Positions 43,659 through 53,672 are shown, numbered from the stretch's first letter. The stretch: 64,000 nt of DNA from Bovifimicola ammoniilytica (GCF_025567085.1 NZ_JAOQJN010000002.1:62001-126000); one strand, 5' to 3'. The notes: generated from the letters alone by a model not told the origin. Numbers and translations: made by a program.

Positions 43659-43741
43659 AAGCTACTTGTAATTAAGTGGTAAATGGTGTTATACTAATAT
43701 TAGGTATAGACAACTGTCATATATTATAAAAGTTGTAATTC

Positions 43742-43767
43742 AATCGTTTTGTACAGGTGAAACGATT
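43742..43767 (+). promoter_or_regulatory. Short inverted repeat upstream of the FliD-like gene
   Basis: AATCGTTT (43742-43749) and AAACGATT (43760-43767) form an 8-bp palindrome with a ten-base spacer, 31 bases before the ATG at 43799. No T-run follows. It could be an operator or leader hairpin. A TATACT upstream near 43690 may be a promoter -10. Confidence 0.4.
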
Positions 43768-43798
43768 AAAAATAAAATATAATAATGGAGGTATGCAT

Positions 43799-44560
43799 AT
43801 GAGTTACTTTCTTGGAACAAATTCTAATTCAATAAGTATGTTGTTTTCTGGTATGTCAGGAAATGCAGGAAATTTAACAGGCAATATGATTTCAGATTAT
43901 TATAGTATTAGAAATGGAAGCTATAAGAAGTTACTTACATCATATTATAATAAGTTAAATGCAGCTGATGATAAGACAAACAGTAATAAGACATCTGCCT
44001 CAACAAATATTTCTATAGATTCTAATGCACAGCTATCACAGATTAGCAGTGTGAGCAGTAAACTTCAGGAGAGTTCGACTAATCTGCTTGCTAAAGGTTC
44101 TACATCATTATTTAAGACATCGGAAGTTAAAGATGAAAATGGTAATGTAACTAAAGAATATGATATGGACAAGATTTACAAGGGTGTCAAAGAATTTGTA
44201 GATAATTATAATTCGGTACTTTCGAAGGCTTCTACATCTAAGGTTAATTCCATCAGTAAAGCTGTAGCTAATATGGCTTCATCAGGTAAGGTTAATTCTA
44301 ACCTTTTGAAATCAGTAGGAATTACAGTTAATGATAATAATACATTAAGTGTAGATGAGAAGAAATTAAAAGAAGCAGATGTATCAACACTAAAGACATT
44401 ATTCAATACATCAGGTTCATATGGATATTACATAGGAACAAAGGCTTCAGAGATAAATGCCACAGCGAAATTCGAGGCATCTAAGACGAATACATATACC
44501 CGCACAGGTTCATATTCATCATATGTATCTACAGGTAATTTATATAATTCATTTTATTAA
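43799..44560 (+). CDS. FliD-like protein, orphan
   Basis: A 253-residue Ser/Asn/Lys-rich protein, with no signal peptide and no Cys. Its second half (VKEFVDNYNSVL, then LKSVGITVNDNNTLSVDEKKLKEADVSTLKTLF) matches the pattern of the C-terminal part of the flagellar cap protein FliD. The N-terminal FliD core is missing, and the protein is about half the usual length. It may be exported by the flagellar system or be a domain relic. GGAGG at 43787-43791 selects this ATG. No flagellar genes adjoin it. Confidence 0.65.
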   Translation: MSYFLGTNSNSISMLFSGMSGNAGNLTGNMISDYYSIRNGSYKKLLTSYYNKLNAADDKTNSNKTSASTNISIDSNAQLSQISSVSSKLQESSTNLLAKGSTSLFKTSEVKDENGNVTKEYDMDKIYKGVKEFVDNYNSVLSKASTSKVNSISKAVANMASSGKVNSNLLKSVGITVNDNNTLSVDEKKLKEADVSTLKTLFNTSGSYGYYIGTKASEINATAKFEASKTNTYTRTGSYSSYVSTGNLYNSFY

Positions 44561-44597
44561 GAAATACAATTAGCTATTAAGGAGACAGAAAAGAGCA

Positions 44598-46055
44598 ATG
44601 ACTAAGATAAGAACACGTTTTGCACCAAGCCCAACAGGAAGAATGCATGTAGGAAATTTAAGAACAGCACTTTATGAATTTCTTATTGCAAAGCATGAAG
44701 GAGGAGACTTCATTTTAAGAATTGAAGATACTGACCAGGAGAGATTTGTTGAGGGTGCATTAGACATTATATACAGAACATTAGAGAAGACAGGCCTTGT
44801 ACATGATGAGGGACCTGATAAAGATGGCGGTTATGGTCCGTATGTCCAGAGTGAGAGACAGGCAAGTGGAATGTATCTTAAATATGCTAAACAATTGGTA
44901 GAGAAAGGTGAGGCATATTATTGTTTCTGTACAGAAGAGAGATTACAGACACTTAAACAGACTATAGGCGATAAAGAGATTATTGTATATGATAAGCATT
45001 GTCTGTCATTGTCTAAAGAAGAGATAGAAGAGAACCTTAAGAAAGGTATGCCATATGTTATAAGACAGAACAATCCTAAAGAGGGAACTACTACATTTGT
45101 AGATGATATATATGGCGAAATTACAGTAGATAATTCGGAGTTAGATGATATGATTCTTATTAAATCAGACGGATATCCAACATACAATTTTGCTAATGTT
45201 ATAGATGACCATTTGATGAATATTACTCACGTTGTACGTGGAAATGAATATATATCATCGTCACCAAAATATCAAAGATTATATGAAGCATTTGGCTGGG
45301 AGCCACCTAAATATGTACATTTACCATTGATTACAGATGAGAATCATAAGAAATTAAGTAAGAGATGTGGACATTCTTCATTTGAAGATTTAATCGAACA
45401 GGGTTTTGTAGCTGAAGCAGTAGTTAACTATATAGCACTTTTGGGCTGGAGTCCTGAAGATAATACAGAGATAATGTCGCTTGACGAATTAATTAAGAAA
45501 TTCGATTATCATCATATTAATAAATCACCTGCCGTATTCGACATTGTTAAATTAAAATGGATGAATGGCGAATATATTAAGGCAATGGATAATGAGAAGT
45601 TCTATGAACTTGCTATGCCATATATTAAAAAGGTGATTACTAAAGATTTAGATTTAAAGAAGATATTAGATTTAGTTAAGACAAGAATAGAAATCTTACC
45701 TGACTTAGAAGAACAGGTAGACTTCTTCGAAGAATTACCGGATTATGATATAGCGATGTATACTCATAAGAAGATGAAGACTAATTCGGAGAATTCTTTA
45801 GAAGTCTTAAAGGAGATGTTACCTATTCTAGAGAACCATAATGATTACTCTATAGATTCATTACATGATTTAATTATGAAATATATAGCTGACAAGGGAA
45901 TTAAGAATGGTCAGGGTTTATGGCCACTTAGAACAGCAGTTTCAGGTAAACAGATGACTCCTGGTGGTGCATTTGAGATTATGGAGATTCTTGGTAAAGA
46001 CGAATCAATAAGAAGAATAAAAGTAGGAATTGAGAAACTTGAACAGGCAGTTTAG
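44598..46055 (+). CDS. gltX: Glutamyl-tRNA synthetase
   Basis: Class I synthetase that charges tRNA-Glu, 485 residues. HIGH-type motif is APSPTGRMHVGNLRTALYEF's core PTGRMHVGN and the KMSKS-type motif is KKLSKRCG. Length and domain layout are normal. RBS GGAGA precedes the ATG. In Clostridia it may also charge tRNA-Gln for later amidation. The following helicase gene overlaps its end by 26 nt. Confidence 0.97.
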   Translation: MTKIRTRFAPSPTGRMHVGNLRTALYEFLIAKHEGGDFILRIEDTDQERFVEGALDIIYRTLEKTGLVHDEGPDKDGGYGPYVQSERQASGMYLKYAKQLVEKGEAYYCFCTEERLQTLKQTIGDKEIIVYDKHCLSLSKEEIEENLKKGMPYVIRQNNPKEGTTTFVDDIYGEITVDNSELDDMILIKSDGYPTYNFANVIDDHLMNITHVVRGNEYISSSPKYQRLYEAFGWEPPKYVHLPLITDENHKKLSKRCGHSSFEDLIEQGFVAEAVVNYIALLGWSPEDNTEIMSLDELIKKFDYHHINKSPAVFDIVKLKWMNGEYIKAMDNEKFYELAMPYIKKVITKDLDLKKILDLVKTRIEILPDLEEQVDFFEELPDYDIAMYTHKKMKTNSENSLEVLKEMLPILENHNDYSIDSLHDLIMKYIADKGIKNGQGLWPLRTAVSGKQMTPGGAFEIMEILGKDESIRRIKVGIEKLEQAV

Positions 46056-48039
46056 TGAAGCACAGAGTAAGGCAATCAGACATTATACAGGTCCGAGCTT
46101 AGTATTAGCCGGACCTGGTTCTGGTAAAACGACAGTAATTACTCACAGAACGAAAAATTTAATAGAAGAATATGGAGTTAATCCGGCAAATATCTTAGTT
46201 ATTACATTTACTAAGGCATCGGCAATTGAAATGCAGGAAAGGTTCGAGAAACTTATGGACGGAGTAAGATTACCCGTTTCATTTGGAACTTTTCATGCAA
46301 TTTTTTTTAGAATTTTGAAATATGCATACAATTATTCGGCACATAATATCATAAGGGAAGAGGACAGATTCAGACTTATTAAGGAACTAATAGAAAGAGA
46401 AGAATTAGAGATTGAAGATGAGAATGAATTTGTCAGGTCAATAATGGCAGAGATAGGCAATGTCAAAGGCGATATGATAGACATTAATAATTATTATTCT
46501 GCAAACTGCAGCGACCAGATATTTAGAAAGATTTATAATAAATATGAAGAAAAATTAAGAAATAGAAATATGGTAGATTTCGATGATATGCTTATAATGT
46601 GTTATGAATTGTTTAAAGCAAGGCCGGATATCTTATCAGCATGGCAGAAAAAATATAAGTACATACTTATAGATGAATTTCAGGATATCAACCGGGTGCA
46701 GTATGAAGTGATGAAGATGTTAGCTGCTCCTGAAGATAATCTCTTTATTGTCGGTGATGATGACCAGTCAATATACAGATTCAGAGGTGCAAGACCTGAG
46801 ATAATGCTTAATTTCGAGAAGGATTATGAAACGGCGGTTAAAATCGTATTAGACGAGAATTACCGCTCAACCGGAGCTGTTATTAAAGATGCACAAAGCC
46901 TTATTAAGAATAATAAGAAGAGATTTGATAAGAATATAAAGGCAGTACGTGACATCGGAACTCCGGTGAAATATATGGAATTCAAGTCGGTTGTCGAAGA
47001 GAACAGCTATATTATAGAGGATATTCTGAAACATATACAGAGAGGTGGAAGATATTCAGATATTGCAATCCTATTCAGAACTAACATAGGTCCACGTTTT
47101 CTGATAGATAAATTAATGGAATATAACGTACCATTTCATATGAAAGATGCGATGCCTAATATTTATGATCATTTTATAGCTAAAGATATAATAAGCTATA
47201 TTAATATTGCATTAGGCGAAAATAGTCGTGAAAATTACTTAAGAATAATTAACAGACCTAAGAGATATATTTCAAGAGAAGCACTTAAAAATGAAGAGAT
47301 ATCATTAGATAGTTTAAAGCATTTCTATAGTGATAAAACGTGGATGGTCGAAAGATTAGAGAAGCTGGAATTCGATTTAGTAATGTTAAGAAGAATGTCA
47401 CCATATTCGGCGATTAATTATATAAGACAGGGCATAAGATATGATGAATATTTAGCAGAATATGCAGAACTTAGAAGAATGAAAGTGGAGGACCTCTATG
47501 AAATAATTAATGAAATCGCAGAGGCAGCCAAAGAATATGATACCTATGATAAATGGTTTAAGCACATTGAGGATTATGCTAAGGAATTAGAGAAACAGTC
47601 AAATAAGAATTCTAAAACAGATAATGCGGTGGAGTTATGCACGATGCATAGTTCAAAAGGACTTGAATATAAAATTGTATATATCATTGATGCAGTCGAG
47701 GGAGTTACGCCTCACAGTAAGGCTACATTAGATGAAGATATTGAAGAGGAAAGACGACTGTTCTACGTGGCTGCCACGAGGGCGAAGGATTATCTTAATG
47801 TATTCTGGATTAAGGAAAGATTTAATAAACCTGTGGATATATCACGATTTGTAAGTGAAATGATGCTTGATTATGATGATATATGTGAAGGCAGAAAAGT
47901 TTATCACAGGAAATATGGTGATGGAGTAATTAAGACAATTGAAGATGGAAAGGCAGTTATCTATTTTAGTAAATATAGAAAAGAATTTGTTTTTAATATA
48001 GAATTTGCATTTGGAAACAAAATTATACAATTAAAATAA
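46030..48039 (+). CDS. UvrD/PcrA-type superfamily 1 DNA helicase
   Basis: A 669-residue 3'-5' helicase related to PcrA/UvrD. Motifs in order: Q-like LNRQFSEAQSKAI, Walker A AGPGSGKTT, Walker B ILIDEFQDIN, motif III VGDDDQSIYRFRGA, motif IV and V (TMHSSKGLEYKIVYI), and motif VI EERRLFYVAATRAK. It ends in a small beta domain (YHRKYGDGVIKTIEDGKAVIYF), also seen in PcrA. There is no ATG near the family start; TTG at 46030 or 46039 must be used, inside the end of gltX. It is a little shorter than PcrA (about 730), suggesting a distinct paralogue. Confidence 0.9.
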   Translation: MRNLNRQFSEAQSKAIRHYTGPSLVLAGPGSGKTTVITHRTKNLIEEYGVNPANILVITFTKASAIEMQERFEKLMDGVRLPVSFGTFHAIFFRILKYAYNYSAHNIIREEDRFRLIKELIEREELEIEDENEFVRSIMAEIGNVKGDMIDINNYYSANCSDQIFRKIYNKYEEKLRNRNMVDFDDMLIMCYELFKARPDILSAWQKKYKYILIDEFQDINRVQYEVMKMLAAPEDNLFIVGDDDQSIYRFRGARPEIMLNFEKDYETAVKIVLDENYRSTGAVIKDAQSLIKNNKKRFDKNIKAVRDIGTPVKYMEFKSVVEENSYIIEDILKHIQRGGRYSDIAILFRTNIGPRFLIDKLMEYNVPFHMKDAMPNIYDHFIAKDIISYINIALGENSRENYLRIINRPKRYISREALKNEEISLDSLKHFYSDKTWMVERLEKLEFDLVMLRRMSPYSAINYIRQGIRYDEYLAEYAELRRMKVEDLYEIINEIAEAAKEYDTYDKWFKHIEDYAKELEKQSNKNSKTDNAVELCTMHSSKGLEYKIVYIIDAVEGVTPHSKATLDEDIEEERRLFYVAATRAKDYLNVFWIKERFNKPVDISRFVSEMMLDYDDICEGRKVYHRKYGDGVIKTIEDGKAVIYFSKYRKEFVFNIEFAFGNKIIQLK

Positions 48040-48202
48040 TGAAGTAAATGCTAATTAAACAGCTAAAGGTCTAAAGAATGTATCTTATGACTTAAAATAT
48101 GGAAGATTGATTAGATTTTTGACAAAAATCAGTTGACTTATTATTAAAATCATATAAAATATTTATGTACAAATTACAAAAGCATATGGAAGGAGAACAT
48201 TT

Positions 48203-48805
48203 GTGGTTACGAATAACGGTGGCGAAAGTCGCAACAAAGGCACTAAGAATAATGGAGATGGAAAGGAAAGAGGAACAAGTTATCGTAATGGTGAGAAAAA
48301 AGACTATAAGTCATATAACAAGGGACCTAGAGATGACGACAGAAGAAATGTAAGGAATAATAATGATAACAAAGGTCCAAGAGATGGCAAGAAAGATTAT
48401 AGAGACAATAAGAACGGCGGTAATGACAGAGGACAGAGGAACTCTTTCAAGAACAATGATTCCAGACAGAATAACAAATTCGGAGGAAACAAATCTTATA
48501 AGAAGAATTTTGGTGACAGGAATTATGGAAATCCATATGATAAAGATAGTGATGAAGATTCAAGACCTCAAAGAAGGCCAAGCGCTAATAAAGATAACAA
48601 GATAAAAGAGCAGCAGCCGGATAAGATAGAGATAATTAATAGAATTGAGAAAGAGAAAAAGGCAATGCAGAAAAAACAGGCAGAGAGAAAGAACAACAAA
48701 CCTGTAAGACAGCAGACAAGACCTAAGAGAACTAATAATATTGATTGGACAAGAGCATATGAAAATGATTCATATGATGATGACGATTTAGATATGTATT
48801 TATAA
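48203..48805 (+). CDS. Disordered basic Asn/Lys/Arg/Gly-rich protein
   Basis: A 200-residue protein beginning at GTG 48203 after AAGGAGA. About two thirds of residues are Asn, Lys, Arg, Asp or Gly, with few hydrophobics, followed by a coiled-coil-like segment (IEIINRIEKEKKAMQKKQ) and an acidic tail (DSYDDDDLDMYL). No known domain. The composition resembles RNA-binding disordered tails of helicases, and a helicase gene lies directly upstream, but there is no direct evidence of a link. TTGACT at 48133-48138 followed by TATAAA makes a weak promoter in front. Confidence 0.7.
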   Translation: MVTNNGGESRNKGTKNNGDGKERGTSYRNGEKKDYKSYNKGPRDDDRRNVRNNNDNKGPRDGKKDYRDNKNGGNDRGQRNSFKNNDSRQNNKFGGNKSYKKNFGDRNYGNPYDKDSDEDSRPQRRPSANKDNKIKEQQPDKIEIINRIEKEKKAMQKKQAERKNNKPVRQQTRPKRTNNIDWTRAYENDSYDDDDLDMYL

Positions 48806-48818
48806 AAAAGACATAACG

Positions 48819-48857
48819 ATAAGTGGTATTTACAAGTGAACTTGCGATACCACTTAT
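48819..48857 (+). terminator. Hairpin after the disordered-protein gene
   Basis: ATAAGTGGTAT at 48819-48829 pairs with ATACCACTTAT at 48847-48857; the loop holds a second palindrome CAAGT..ACTTG. No T-run follows, so termination would be inefficient. Confidence 0.5.
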
Positions 48858-48997
48858 TGTGTACGTCTGATGAATATACAATTATGATATGTAAGAAATA
48901 TATAGTCTATAGCAATGTATGGATAGTATAAGTTTAAAACTATGTATTTTTGAATGTGTAATGTAACAATGGAAAGTTGACAGATAAGGAGCAGCAT

Positions 48998-50224
48998 ATG
49001 ATAAACAATGAAGTAAGGAGTAATATTCAAAAGTATGGTCAGGAACATTTGCTGAAATATTATGATACTTTATCTACTAAAGAGAGAAGTATATATGATG
49101 AGCAGTTGAATAACCTGAACTTTGGATATCTTGACATAAATAGAGAAAATAAAAATGAGAAAAAAGAAACTCACTATGAACCTATACAGGCCCTCAGAAA
49201 AGATGATATCAATAAAGATAGAGAACAGTTTGAGAAAATTGGAATTGATGCAATTAAGAATTGTAAAGTCGGTGCTGTGCTATTAGCTGGAGGGCAGGGA
49301 ACACGTCTGGGTTTTGATAAGCCTAAGGGAATGTTCAATATTGGTATAACTAAGGAATTATACATATTTGAAAGACTTATAAGAAATCTTTTGGATGTAG
49401 TAGAGAAAACAGGAAGTTATATACCATTATTTGTAATGACTAGTGAGAAGAACGATTCTGATACCAGACAGTTTTTTAAAGAGAAGAACTATTTCGGATA
49501 TGATAAGAATTTTGTATACTTTTTCGTTCAGGATATGGCACCAAGTATCAGCTATGATGGAAAATTCCTTATGGAAGACAGATATAAGTTGGCACTTTCA
49601 CCTAATGGTAATGGTGGATGGTTTTCATCTATGGTATCATCAGGCTTATTAGATAAGATGAATAAGATGGGAATAGAGTGGCTTAATGTGTTCTCGGTTG
49701 ACAATGTGTTACAGAGAATAGCTGATCCTATATTTATTGGTGCTACCATATTATCAGGTTGTCCTGCGGGTGCAAAAGTAGTAAAGAAATCAAAACCTGA
49801 TGAGAGAGTCGGTGTTATGTGTAAAGAAAATGGTAAGCCATCAATTGTGGAATACTATGAGCTTACACCAGAGATGATGGAAGCAAGAGATGCATACGGA
49901 GAACCAGCGTATAATTATGGTGTGACACTTAATTATCTGTTCAGGGTTAAGGATCTGATAAAAATTAATAATAATAAATTAGTCAATCATATAGTAGAGA
50001 AGAAGATACCTTATATCAATGAGAAAGGTGAAATTGTTAATCCCGAAGAACCTAATGGATACAAGTTTGAGACATTGATTTTAGATATGATAAATATGCT
50101 TGATGACTGTCTTGTGTTCGAAGTGGAAAGACAGAAAGAATTCGCACCTGTTAAGAATAAAGAGGGTGTTGACTCGATTGATACAGCGAGAGAATTATTG
50201 AAACTCAATGGAGTAGAGATATAA
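48998..50224 (+). CDS. UDP-sugar / UDP-N-acetylhexosamine pyrophosphorylase (eukaryote-like)
   Basis: A 408-residue nucleotidyltransferase of the UDPGP family, closer to eukaryotic UAP1/UGP than to bacterial GalU or GlmU. The nucleotide-binding loop is LLAGGQGTRLGFDKPKGMF; LSPNGNGGWF and the uridine-binding NVFSVDNVLQRIADP follow. It probably makes UDP-GlcNAc or UDP-glucose/galactose from UTP and a sugar 1-phosphate; the substrate cannot be fixed from sequence. AAGGAG at 48986-48991 selects the ATG at 48998 over a TTG at 48977. Confidence 0.88.
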   Translation: MINNEVRSNIQKYGQEHLLKYYDTLSTKERSIYDEQLNNLNFGYLDINRENKNEKKETHYEPIQALRKDDINKDREQFEKIGIDAIKNCKVGAVLLAGGQGTRLGFDKPKGMFNIGITKELYIFERLIRNLLDVVEKTGSYIPLFVMTSEKNDSDTRQFFKEKNYFGYDKNFVYFFVQDMAPSISYDGKFLMEDRYKLALSPNGNGGWFSSMVSSGLLDKMNKMGIEWLNVFSVDNVLQRIADPIFIGATILSGCPAGAKVVKKSKPDERVGVMCKENGKPSIVEYYELTPEMMEARDAYGEPAYNYGVTLNYLFRVKDLIKINNNKLVNHIVEKKIPYINEKGEIVNPEEPNGYKFETLILDMINMLDDCLVFEVERQKEFAPVKNKEGVDSIDTARELLKLNGVEI

Positions 50225-50252
50225 TTAAATCGCGCAGAAATGGAGATTAAGA

Positions 50253-52016
50253 ATGAAGAAGATAATAGAATTAATCAATGACGAATTTGTCAAAGCATTT
50301 GATGAGTGCGGATATGATGTGAAATATGCTAAGGTAACTATTTCAAACAGACCTGATTTATGTGAATATCAGTGTAATGGTGCTATGGCAGCTGCTAAAG
50401 CATATAAAAAAGCACCGATAATGATAGCTAATGAAATCGTTGAAAAACTTTCAGGTAATAATATATTTAGTGAAATAAATGCGGTTATGCCGGGCTTTAT
50501 TAACTTTAATATAAGTGAAGAATTTGTGGCCGGATATATTGATAAGATGAAGAATGATGAGATGTTTGGATGCAATAAGACAGATAATCCTAAGAAGATA
50601 ATAATTGACTATGGTGGAGCGAATGTTGCAAAGCCTTTACATGTAGGTCATCTACGTTCAGCAGTTATTGGTGAAAGTATTAAGAGAATGACAAGCTATC
50701 TCGGGAATGATGTCGTAGGTGATGTTCATCTTGGTGACTGGGGACTTCAGATGGGTCTGATTATTGTTGAACTTAGATTAAGAAAGCCTGACCTTGTATA
50801 TTTTGATGAGAATTATACAGGAGAATATCCTGAAGAACCACCATTTACAATTTCAGAATTAGAAGATATTTACCCTTGTGCTAATGCTAAATCTAAGGAA
50901 GATGAGGCATTCAAGGAAGAAGCAAGACAGGCTACATTTGAATTACAGAATGGTAATAAAGGTTATCATGCAATATGGAATCATATAATAAATGTTTCGA
51001 TAAAAGATTTAAAGAAGAATTATGATAATCTAGATGTCCATTTTGAATTATGGAAGAAAGAAAGCGATGCACAGCCATATATTCCTGATATGATTAAATA
51101 TATGAAAGATAATAATTATACAAGAATAAGTGAGGGTGCTTTAGTGGTTGATGTTAAAGAAGATACAGATACTAAAGAGATACCACCTTGTATGATTCTT
51201 AAATCTAATGGTGCAACGCTGTATAATACAACAGATTTGGCAACAATCGTTGAGAGAATGAAATTATTTAACCCTGATCACATAATCTATGTAGTAGATA
51301 AACGACAGGAGTTATATTTCGAACAGGTATTTCGCTGTGCAAGAAAGACTAAACTTGTTAGTGATAGTACAGAATTAACCTTCCAGGGCTTTGGTACAAT
51401 GAATGGCAAAGACGGTAAGCCATTTAAGACCCGTGACGGCGGTGTTATGCGTCTTGAGAATCTTATTAAGGAAATTAATGATGCTGTATATGATAAGATA
51501 ATGGAGAATCGTTCTGTATCAGAAGAAGAAGCAAGACAGACAGCTAAGATAGTTGGTTTATCAGCACTTAAATATGGTGATTTATCTAATCAGGCATCTA
51601 AAGATTATATATTTGATATTGAGAGATTTACTTCATTCGAGGGAAATACAGGTCCATATATTCTGTATACAATTGTTAGAATTAAGTCTATACTTAATAA
51701 ATATGCAGAGAATTCTACAGTAAGCCATAACAAGATTCTTACAGCATTAAATGCGAGTGAGAAAGAGCTTATGCTTGTATTATCTAAATATAATGATGTA
51801 ATTGAAAATGCGGTTTCGGAACTTGCACCACATAAGATATGTGCATATATCTATGAACTTTCAAATGCATTTAATAAATTCTACCATGAGACAAAGATAC
51901 TCACATGTGAAGATGAAGAAAGAAAATCAGGCTATATTAATCTTATAAGTCTTTCTAAAGAGATACTTGAAAAGAGCATTGATTTGCTTGGATTCTCTGC
52001 ACCTGACAGAATGTAA
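50253..52016 (+). CDS. argS: Arginyl-tRNA synthetase
   Basis: Class I synthetase charging tRNA-Arg, 587 residues. The N-terminal additional domain is followed by the HIGH-type motif ANVAKPLHVGHLRSAVIGE, and the C-terminal anticodon domain contains EGNTGPYILYT and NAFNKFYHETKIL. Length is standard. ATG follows GGAGATTAAG and is 28 nt after the UDP-sugar pyrophosphorylase stop. A shared strong terminator follows. Confidence 0.97.
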   Translation: MKKIIELINDEFVKAFDECGYDVKYAKVTISNRPDLCEYQCNGAMAAAKAYKKAPIMIANEIVEKLSGNNIFSEINAVMPGFINFNISEEFVAGYIDKMKNDEMFGCNKTDNPKKIIIDYGGANVAKPLHVGHLRSAVIGESIKRMTSYLGNDVVGDVHLGDWGLQMGLIIVELRLRKPDLVYFDENYTGEYPEEPPFTISELEDIYPCANAKSKEDEAFKEEARQATFELQNGNKGYHAIWNHIINVSIKDLKKNYDNLDVHFELWKKESDAQPYIPDMIKYMKDNNYTRISEGALVVDVKEDTDTKEIPPCMILKSNGATLYNTTDLATIVERMKLFNPDHIIYVVDKRQELYFEQVFRCARKTKLVSDSTELTFQGFGTMNGKDGKPFKTRDGGVMRLENLIKEINDAVYDKIMENRSVSEEEARQTAKIVGLSALKYGDLSNQASKDYIFDIERFTSFEGNTGPYILYTIVRIKSILNKYAENSTVSHNKILTALNASEKELMLVLSKYNDVIENAVSELAPHKICAYIYELSNAFNKFYHETKILTCEDEERKSGYINLISLSKEILEKSIDLLGFSAPDRM

Positions 52017-52103
52017 TTTGTAATCGAAAAATTCGCTTGTAATTTGTAGAGTTTCGAAGTTTAAAAATTACTCTTTGTGACAATCTTAAAGACAATAAAA
52101 AAT

Positions 52104-52148
52104 AAAGAGTTTCGTATTATTTGCTGATTAAATAATACGAAACTCTTT
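52104..52148. terminator. Bidirectional terminator
   Basis: AAAGAGTTTCGTATTATTT (52104-52122) pairs perfectly over 19 bp with its complement at 52130-52148, with T-runs on both strands. It serves argS on the + strand and the small gene at 52214 on the - strand. Confidence 0.95.
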
Positions 52149-52213
52149 TCAAGTTCTAATATACAATATTATATCAGGTAAAATTTTAAGATGATATCTT
52201 AGATGTCAAAATA

Positions 52214-52555
52214 TTAAGAAGCAGTAGTTTCTTTGTTAGAAGTAGTTTCATCTGAAGAAGTAGTTTCATCAGAAGCAGTAGTTTCATCAGAAGAAGTCTC
52301 ATCAGTTGATTCTTCAGCCTCTTTCCATGCCTTTGAAATCTCTTTCTCAGAAAGGCTGTATGTAGTTGGTTCTGTATTAGCTGGCTCTTTATAAATGTAA
52401 TCTTTATATATTGAATAACCAAAGAAACCTACGAATGCTACAATAACTAGAGTTGTTATGATAGCTCTTAAGACTTTCTCTCTTTTCTGCTTAGCAAGCA
52501 TTTTCTTTCTGTTAGATTTCTCTTTTTTATATTGTTCTACTTTCTGCTGACTCAT
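52214..52555 (-). CDS. Small membrane protein with Ser/Thr/Glu-rich tail
   Basis: A 113-residue protein: a strongly basic N-terminus (about residues 1-28), one transmembrane helix (about 31-50) and an extracytoplasmic tail that ends in repeats of S(S/A)DETT. The tail is highly acidic and rich in hydroxyl residues, resembling a surface linker. There is no cell-wall sorting motif. GAAAGGA lies ahead of the ATG. I do not recognise the family. Tandem 15-bp-type repeats in the gene may vary in number between strains. Confidence 0.75.
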   Translation of the reverse strand: MSQQKVEQYKKEKSNRKKMLAKQKREKVLRAIITTLVIVAFVGFFGYSIYKDYIYKEPANTEPTTYSLSEKEISKAWKEAEESTDETSSDETTASDETTSSDETTSNKETTAS

Positions 52556-52813
52556 TTTTCATAAATCCTTTCTATCAATGTTTTATTATAGGGTACTTAC
52601 AAAACAGTATAATAAATATATATTTTGCTTTCACTTCATAAATAATAAGAGATTAAAATGTAAAACACATTAACTTTATCTATTATATAACAAAATATGA
52701 AAATAATAAACAATAAAATACAAAATATAAAAAATATTTAGTATTTTATTTAGAAAATGCTATTAAATCAATATGATTTTTGTGTAAATTATATAAAAAC
52801 AGGAAAAAATTCG

Positions 52814-52842
52814 TTGACATAAAGGCGGGTGTGTACTATATT
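52814..52842 (+). promoter_or_regulatory. Strong promoter before the gene at 52975
   Basis: TTGACA at 52814-52819, a 17-nt spacer and TATATT at 52837-52842. It implies a 5' leader of about 125 nt, in which I find no convincing structure. The rest of 52556-52800 is AT-rich and featureless. Confidence 0.8.
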
Positions 52843-52974
52843 ATTTATGTATAGAAAAGTTCGTGAATAGTTAAGTCATTATTGGCAATTGCAGGATATT
52901 TGTTTGTATTTAGGACACTTATCTTAATCGTTCTTTTTTATAAAAAAATACTATAGAAATGGGGATACATGTAG

Positions 52975-53634
52975 ATGGTAAAAAGTTTTGTACAGATTCT
53001 AAATATTGGATTTGGTATTATTAATAATACACAGCCTATTGAGGATAAGAATCCTGAAGTGATTATGGAAAAGGTATTAGCAATGGATGATCCGGCTCGT
53101 GATATTAGAATAATCGGATTTAGAACATATGATATGGATACTGATACCGGTGTGATGAGTAACCAGAGTGGAATCTATTACTTAGAAGGTGAAGAATTTA
53201 CATATCCAAAAGTTGACCCAGAGATTACAGCATTTATGAAGAATGCAGGAATTGACTATGAAAAGGGTCAGCAGCTTATTAAGATTAAGAAACCTAATGT
53301 TTTAGTTTATCCATTCAATGCTAACGATGTAATTCTTGATACAGCCGCTGTTCTTATTAAGATGAAGATTAAGAAAGAAGAAGAGCGTAAGATTAGATTA
53401 GAAGAAGAAATCGTAACATATAAGAATAGTCTTGTTGAAGAGATGAAGAAAGCAGCTGAATATATTGAAAATAACCAGTTCAATACTATTCCGCTTGTTG
53501 ACACAGGAGATAATTCTAAGGCACTTAACTTATTAGGTGATAAAGGTAACTTCCAGAAACATATTGAACATATGAGAAATATTCGTGTTGAGATAATGGC
53601 TATCGACAAGTTCTTAAGAGAGAATCAGATTTAA
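52975..53634 (+). CDS. Conserved hypothetical protein with coiled-coil segment
   Basis: A 219-residue soluble protein (MVKSFVQILNIGFGIINN...). The first 120 residues look globular; residues about 130-160 are charged and helical (KMKIKKEEERKIRLEEEI), likely coiled coil. It appears in my memory as a clostridial protein of unknown function but I cannot name a domain with confidence. Expressed from a near-consensus promoter and closed by a terminator, so probably abundant. Confidence 0.75.
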   Translation: MVKSFVQILNIGFGIINNTQPIEDKNPEVIMEKVLAMDDPARDIRIIGFRTYDMDTDTGVMSNQSGIYYLEGEEFTYPKVDPEITAFMKNAGIDYEKGQQLIKIKKPNVLVYPFNANDVILDTAAVLIKMKIKKEEERKIRLEEEIVTYKNSLVEEMKKAAEYIENNQFNTIPLVDTGDNSKALNLLGDKGNFQKHIEHMRNIRVEIMAIDKFLRENQI

Positions 53635-53672
53635 TTAACAGAATTAAAAAATTAAATAAGAATTTACATACA

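Noticed and set aside
48363..48605. Second + strand frame inside the disordered-protein gene
   Set aside because: Low-complexity sequence leaves all frames open; this frame has no ribosome site and reads Met/Ile/Arg-rich noise.
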